Origin: MB1-2 sp046566065
Lineage (GTDB): Bacteria > Actinomycetota > CADDZG01 > WHSQ01
Assembly: GCA_046566065.1 (NCBI GenBank)
Contig: JBKHXK010000046.1
Location: 1 to 15,503 of the forward strand
Reading direction: 5' to 3'
DNA length: 15,503 nt
The notes under the pieces are model-generated. The model saw only the letters and a list, made by a program, of their open reading frames with translations, did no database searches and was not told the origin of the DNA. A program made the position numbers and the translations under genes. Below are positions 14,460-15,503 of this stretch, in pieces (positions within the stretch are counted from its first letter, which is position 1; every line of letters begins with the position of its first letter).

Positions 14460-15077
14460 GTGGAAGAGCGACTCGCCGAGACCAACACCCGGGAGAACCT
14501 GGCCAAGCTCCTCGACGAGCTCGGCGAACATCCCGAGCGGATCGCCGAGATCACCGGGCAGATCGAGAAGATCTTCAGCGAGGAGCGCACGGTGATGATC
14601 CTCGATATGAGCGGCTTCACCCGGATGACCCAGGAAGGCAACCTGATCGCCTACCTGCTGATGATCAACCAGATGAAGCGACTGGCTCTGCCCTGCGTGG
14701 AAGAGGCCGGCGGCATCCTCGTCAAGGCCGAGCACGACAACCTCACCTGCCTGTTCGACGACGTGCCTGCCGCGCTCGAAGCCAGCAGACAGATCACGTC
14801 ACGGCTCGAGTCCGCCAACGTCGTGCTTCCCACCGAACGTGAGTTGTACGTCTCGATCGGGATAGGCCACGGCACGATCCTCAACGTGGGCAACGCCGAC
14901 ATCTACGGCGACGAGGTGAACCTCGCGTCCAAGCTCGGCGAGGACATCGCCGAGAAAGGCGACATCCTGCTCACCGCCCGTGCTTATGACCAGGTCAAAG
15001 ACCAGGACATAGAGCTGAAGAAAGAGACGATCAGCATCTCCGGGATCCGCGCCGACTACTACCGGCTCACGCCCTGA
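14460..15077 (+). CDS. Class III adenylyl/guanylyl cyclase domain protein
   Basis: A 205-residue soluble protein with a short helical N terminus and a catalytic cyclase domain from about residue 42. The two metal-binding aspartates are Asp49 (LDMSGFTR) and Asp93 (KAEHDN). Lys89 and Asp147 (NADIYGDEVN) are the purine-specifying pair expected for ATP, and Asn154 is the transition-state asparagine. The normal arginine four residues after it is Lys158 (NLASK instead of NxAxR), and the usual Gly before the second metal aspartate is His92. Thus a cAMP-type binding pocket with an altered catalytic site; activity may be reduced. The GTG start is fixed by an in-frame TGA two codons upstream; Shine-Dalgarno weak. 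No sensor domain is fused. Confidence 0.88.
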   Translation: MEERLAETNTRENLAKLLDELGEHPERIAEITGQIEKIFSEERTVMILDMSGFTRMTQEGNLIAYLLMINQMKRLALPCVEEAGGILVKAEHDNLTCLFDDVPAALEASRQITSRLESANVVLPTERELYVSIGIGHGTILNVGNADIYGDEVNLASKLGEDIAEKGDILLTARAYDQVKDQDIELKKETISISGIRADYYRLTP

Positions 15078-15083
15078 TCAGCG

Positions 15084-15097
15084 AGACCTCTTGGTCT
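15084..15097 (+). terminator. Short hairpin after the cyclase stop
   Basis: AGACC, four loop bases, GGTCT, seven bases after the stop codon of the cyclase. The stem is only 5 bp and there is no T-run, so termination is doubtful. Confidence 0.2.
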
Positions 15098-15109
15098 TGA
15101 TGGCCCCCG

Positions 15110-15163
15110 AACCACTTTTGGACAGAACGCACGTGACGCAGCGCTTCTCGTACAAAGGTGGTT
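15110..15163. repeat. Near-perfect 11-base inverted repeat between convergent genes
   Basis: AACCACTTTTG (15110-15120) and CAAAGGTGGTT (15153-15163) form an inverted repeat with one non-Watson-Crick position, which is a U-G pair in a plus-strand RNA. The loop is 32 bases. The right arm overlaps the stop codon of the response regulator. The gap between the cyclase and regulator genes (15078-15161) holds no gene. Confidence 0.4.
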
Positions 15164-15503
15164 AGAAGATGCGGCGCAGTCCCCGGCGTGGCTTCGCCTC
15201 CGGCTCCGGCTCGGCCGCCGGTTCCGGTGCGGGCTCTTCGAGCACCGGCTCCTCGATGAAGGAGTCGGGCAGCCCAGGTGAGGTCTCTTCGAACATGTTC
15301 TCCAGCTTCAGCAGCATCTCGCTCTTCTCGAGCTCTTCCTCGCACCGCTGCCGGATCTGCTCCGGGGTGAGCGACATGATCGATCCGATCGCGTCCAGCA
15401 ACTCGGAGACCTCGAGTGGCTTGGTCAGGTAGTCGTGGACGCCCAGCCGGTAGCCCTGGACCCAGTCGGCCTCGCGCCCGCGGCCGGTCAGCATGATGAC
15501 GCG
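15162..15503 (-). CDS. Response regulator receiver-domain protein, C-terminal part, cut by right edge
   Basis: The frame is open to the window edge, giving 113 visible codons. It starts inside the beta4 strand of a receiver domain: RVIMLTGRGREADWVQGYRLGVHDYLTKPLEVSELLDAI. This includes the switch Thr (LTGRG) and the conserved Lys of the TKP turn. The phospho-acceptor Asp lies outside the window. After the receiver comes a helical segment (TPEQIRQRCEEELEKSEMLLKLENMFEE), then a Glu/Pro/Ala-rich low-complexity tail ending in KPRRGLRRIF. No DNA-binding output domain is visible, so it may act by protein interaction; the tail resembles a linker or docking tail. It converges on the cyclase gene. The partner kinase is not in the window. 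Confidence 0.8.
   Translation of the reverse strand, partial: RVIMLTGRGREADWVQGYRLGVHDYLTKPLEVSELLDAIGSIMSLTPEQIRQRCEEELEKSEMLLKLENMFEETSPGLPDSFIEEPVLEEPAPEPAAEPEPEAKPRRGLRRIF

Noticed and set aside
13457..14842. 461-codon plus-strand open frame across the M15 peptidase and cyclase
   Set aside because: No family resemblance; it overlaps two genes with intact catalytic motifs in other frames.
1..15503. Defence island, prophage, CRISPR, transposon or toxin-antitoxin content
   Set aside because: No repeats with spacers, no integrase, transposase, nuclease or phage structural motifs; gene content is largely core metabolism, secretion, translation and regulation.

Overview
The window is a GC-rich bacterial chromosome segment with dense coding, tiny intergenic gaps and many GTG starts. 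The GAF-ANTAR regulator, the actinobacterial-style DksA/TraR zinc-finger protein, the acyl-CoA-type desaturase and the beta-carbonic anhydrase together suggest an uncultured member of the Actinomycetota. That placement is an inference from gene content. No tRNA, rRNA, CRISPR array, insertion sequence or phage gene was seen, and the genes look mostly like core or housekeeping functions.

Left part (1-4187). The 3' end of a fatty-acid desaturase enters from the left edge and converges on a minus-strand pair: a fused SecD-SecF translocase subunit followed by a short C4 zinc-finger DksA/TraR-like protein. Divergent from secDF is a NiCoT-like Ni/Co transporter with a His-rich loop. The shared intergenic region carries a four-run G-quadruplex pattern. 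The transporter ends tail to tail with otsA over a 6-bp stem hairpin.

Middle (4177-8109). On the minus strand, prfC (release factor 3) and otsA (trehalose-6-phosphate synthase) overlap by four bases (GTGA), implying translational coupling. A NagD-type HAD phosphatase is divergent from prfC across a leader rich in GC palindromes.

Right-middle (8117-13386). One long minus-strand gene run reads GAF-ANTAR regulator, msrA, beta-carbonic anhydrase, ABC ATPase, and a two-domain FtsX/MacB-like permease. The permease is broken by a one-base deletion near 9586. The run starts from a leader with a perfect 8-bp hairpin just upstream of the Shine-Dalgarno of the ANTAR gene. ANTAR domains are RNA-hairpin-binding antiterminators, so this is the most interesting regulatory candidate in the window.

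Right end (13505-15503). A lipoprotein M15-type D,D-/L,D-peptidase faces left. Divergent from it is a stand-alone class III nucleotidyl cyclase whose usual transition-state arginine is a lysine. A response regulator converges on the cyclase and runs off the right edge. I found no clear new defence or mobile system; the better leads are the ANTAR leader, the altered cyclase and the frameshifted exporter.
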